The translations under genes were made by a program, and so were the position numbers. Source: CALFUK01 sp964450495 (GTDB lineage Bacteria; Bacteroidota; Bacteroidia; Chitinophagales; Saprospiraceae). From it: a stretch of DNA of 64,000 nucleotides. Position 1 is the stretch's first letter; every line of letters begins with the position of its first letter. Positions 63,995-64,000 of the stretch are shown here, piece by piece. The DNA is taken from contig CAYVFU010000007.1 in the NCBI GenBank assembly GCA_964450495.1, forward strand, positions 1 to 64,000, given 5' to 3'. The notes beneath the pieces were generated by a model. The model was not told the DNA's origin and did no database searches. It worked only from the letters and a program-made list of their open reading frames with translations.

Positions 63995-64000
63995 GTGAAT

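Overview
The window looks like a draft-assembly piece of an aerobic, marine-type Bacteroidota chromosome, most likely in or near the Saprospiraceae. This is inferred from gene content, not from a marker gene. The evidence is low GC, two proteins ending in type IX secretion (T9SS) sorting domains, a TonB-dependent receptor, a GT117/DUF2723 membrane glycosyltransferase, a BlaI/BlaR1-like pair with a TonB-type C-terminus, malate:quinone oxidoreductase, MtaB, DUF1080, ThuA and DUF2853 proteins, and weak or absent Shine-Dalgarno sites. I found no rRNA, tRNA, CRISPR array, insertion sequence or prophage.

Layout. 0.1-1.6 kb: an N-degron operon (peroxiredoxin, clpS, aat) on the minus strand. 1.7-3.2 kb: an EamA transporter overlapping an O-methyltransferase, closed by a 14-bp-stem terminator. 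3.4-5.8 kb: a secreted PL7 alginate lyase with two near-identical FN3 repeats, a ricin-type lectin domain and a T9SS tail. Its signal peptide is split from the body by a one-base frameshift, and two TTGGTnnACCAA palindromes lie upstream. 6.0-14.0 kb: housekeeping and envelope genes (mqo, TlpA-like, cytochrome c-like, DoxX, fasciclin, mtaB, thiL, RluA-like, a 50-aa membrane peptide).

14-25.8 kb is the accessory part: a coiled-coil protein, a frameshifted secreted protein followed by three stacked hairpins, a lone LuxR HTH protein, an unknown helical protein, a candidate 30-aa ORF with a structured leader, and then a compact locus of an ECF-type sigma factor, a membrane TPR-like partner (putative anti-sigma), a periplasmic TPR-CHAT protease and a subtilisin-like lipoprotein. 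This locus is the best candidate for an undescribed system. Beyond it lies a decayed stretch: a pseudogene with an internal TAG, a cluster of palindromes, and a 100-N gap whose two flanks are the same 55 bases.

25.8-44.7 kb: GT117, a T9SS-exported trypsin-like protease with a P domain, a PfkB kinase, DUF1080 and two Gfo/Idh/MocA oxidoreductases, a TonB receptor coupled to a TPR/nucleotide-cyclase protein with altered active-site residues, a BlaI/BlaR1-like pair with two matching operators, and an M20 amidohydrolase. 44.7-64 kb: a 4-hydroxybutyryl-CoA dehydratase-like flavoprotein, metH, an amidase without signal peptide, two unknown proteins, an IorAB-type molybdenum oxidoreductase, nadA, a 211-bp inverted-repeat element, glgB, YhhN, DUF2853, CvpA, a very large sugar-dehydrogenase/HEAT/cupredoxin/ThuA lipoprotein, and a cupin protein.
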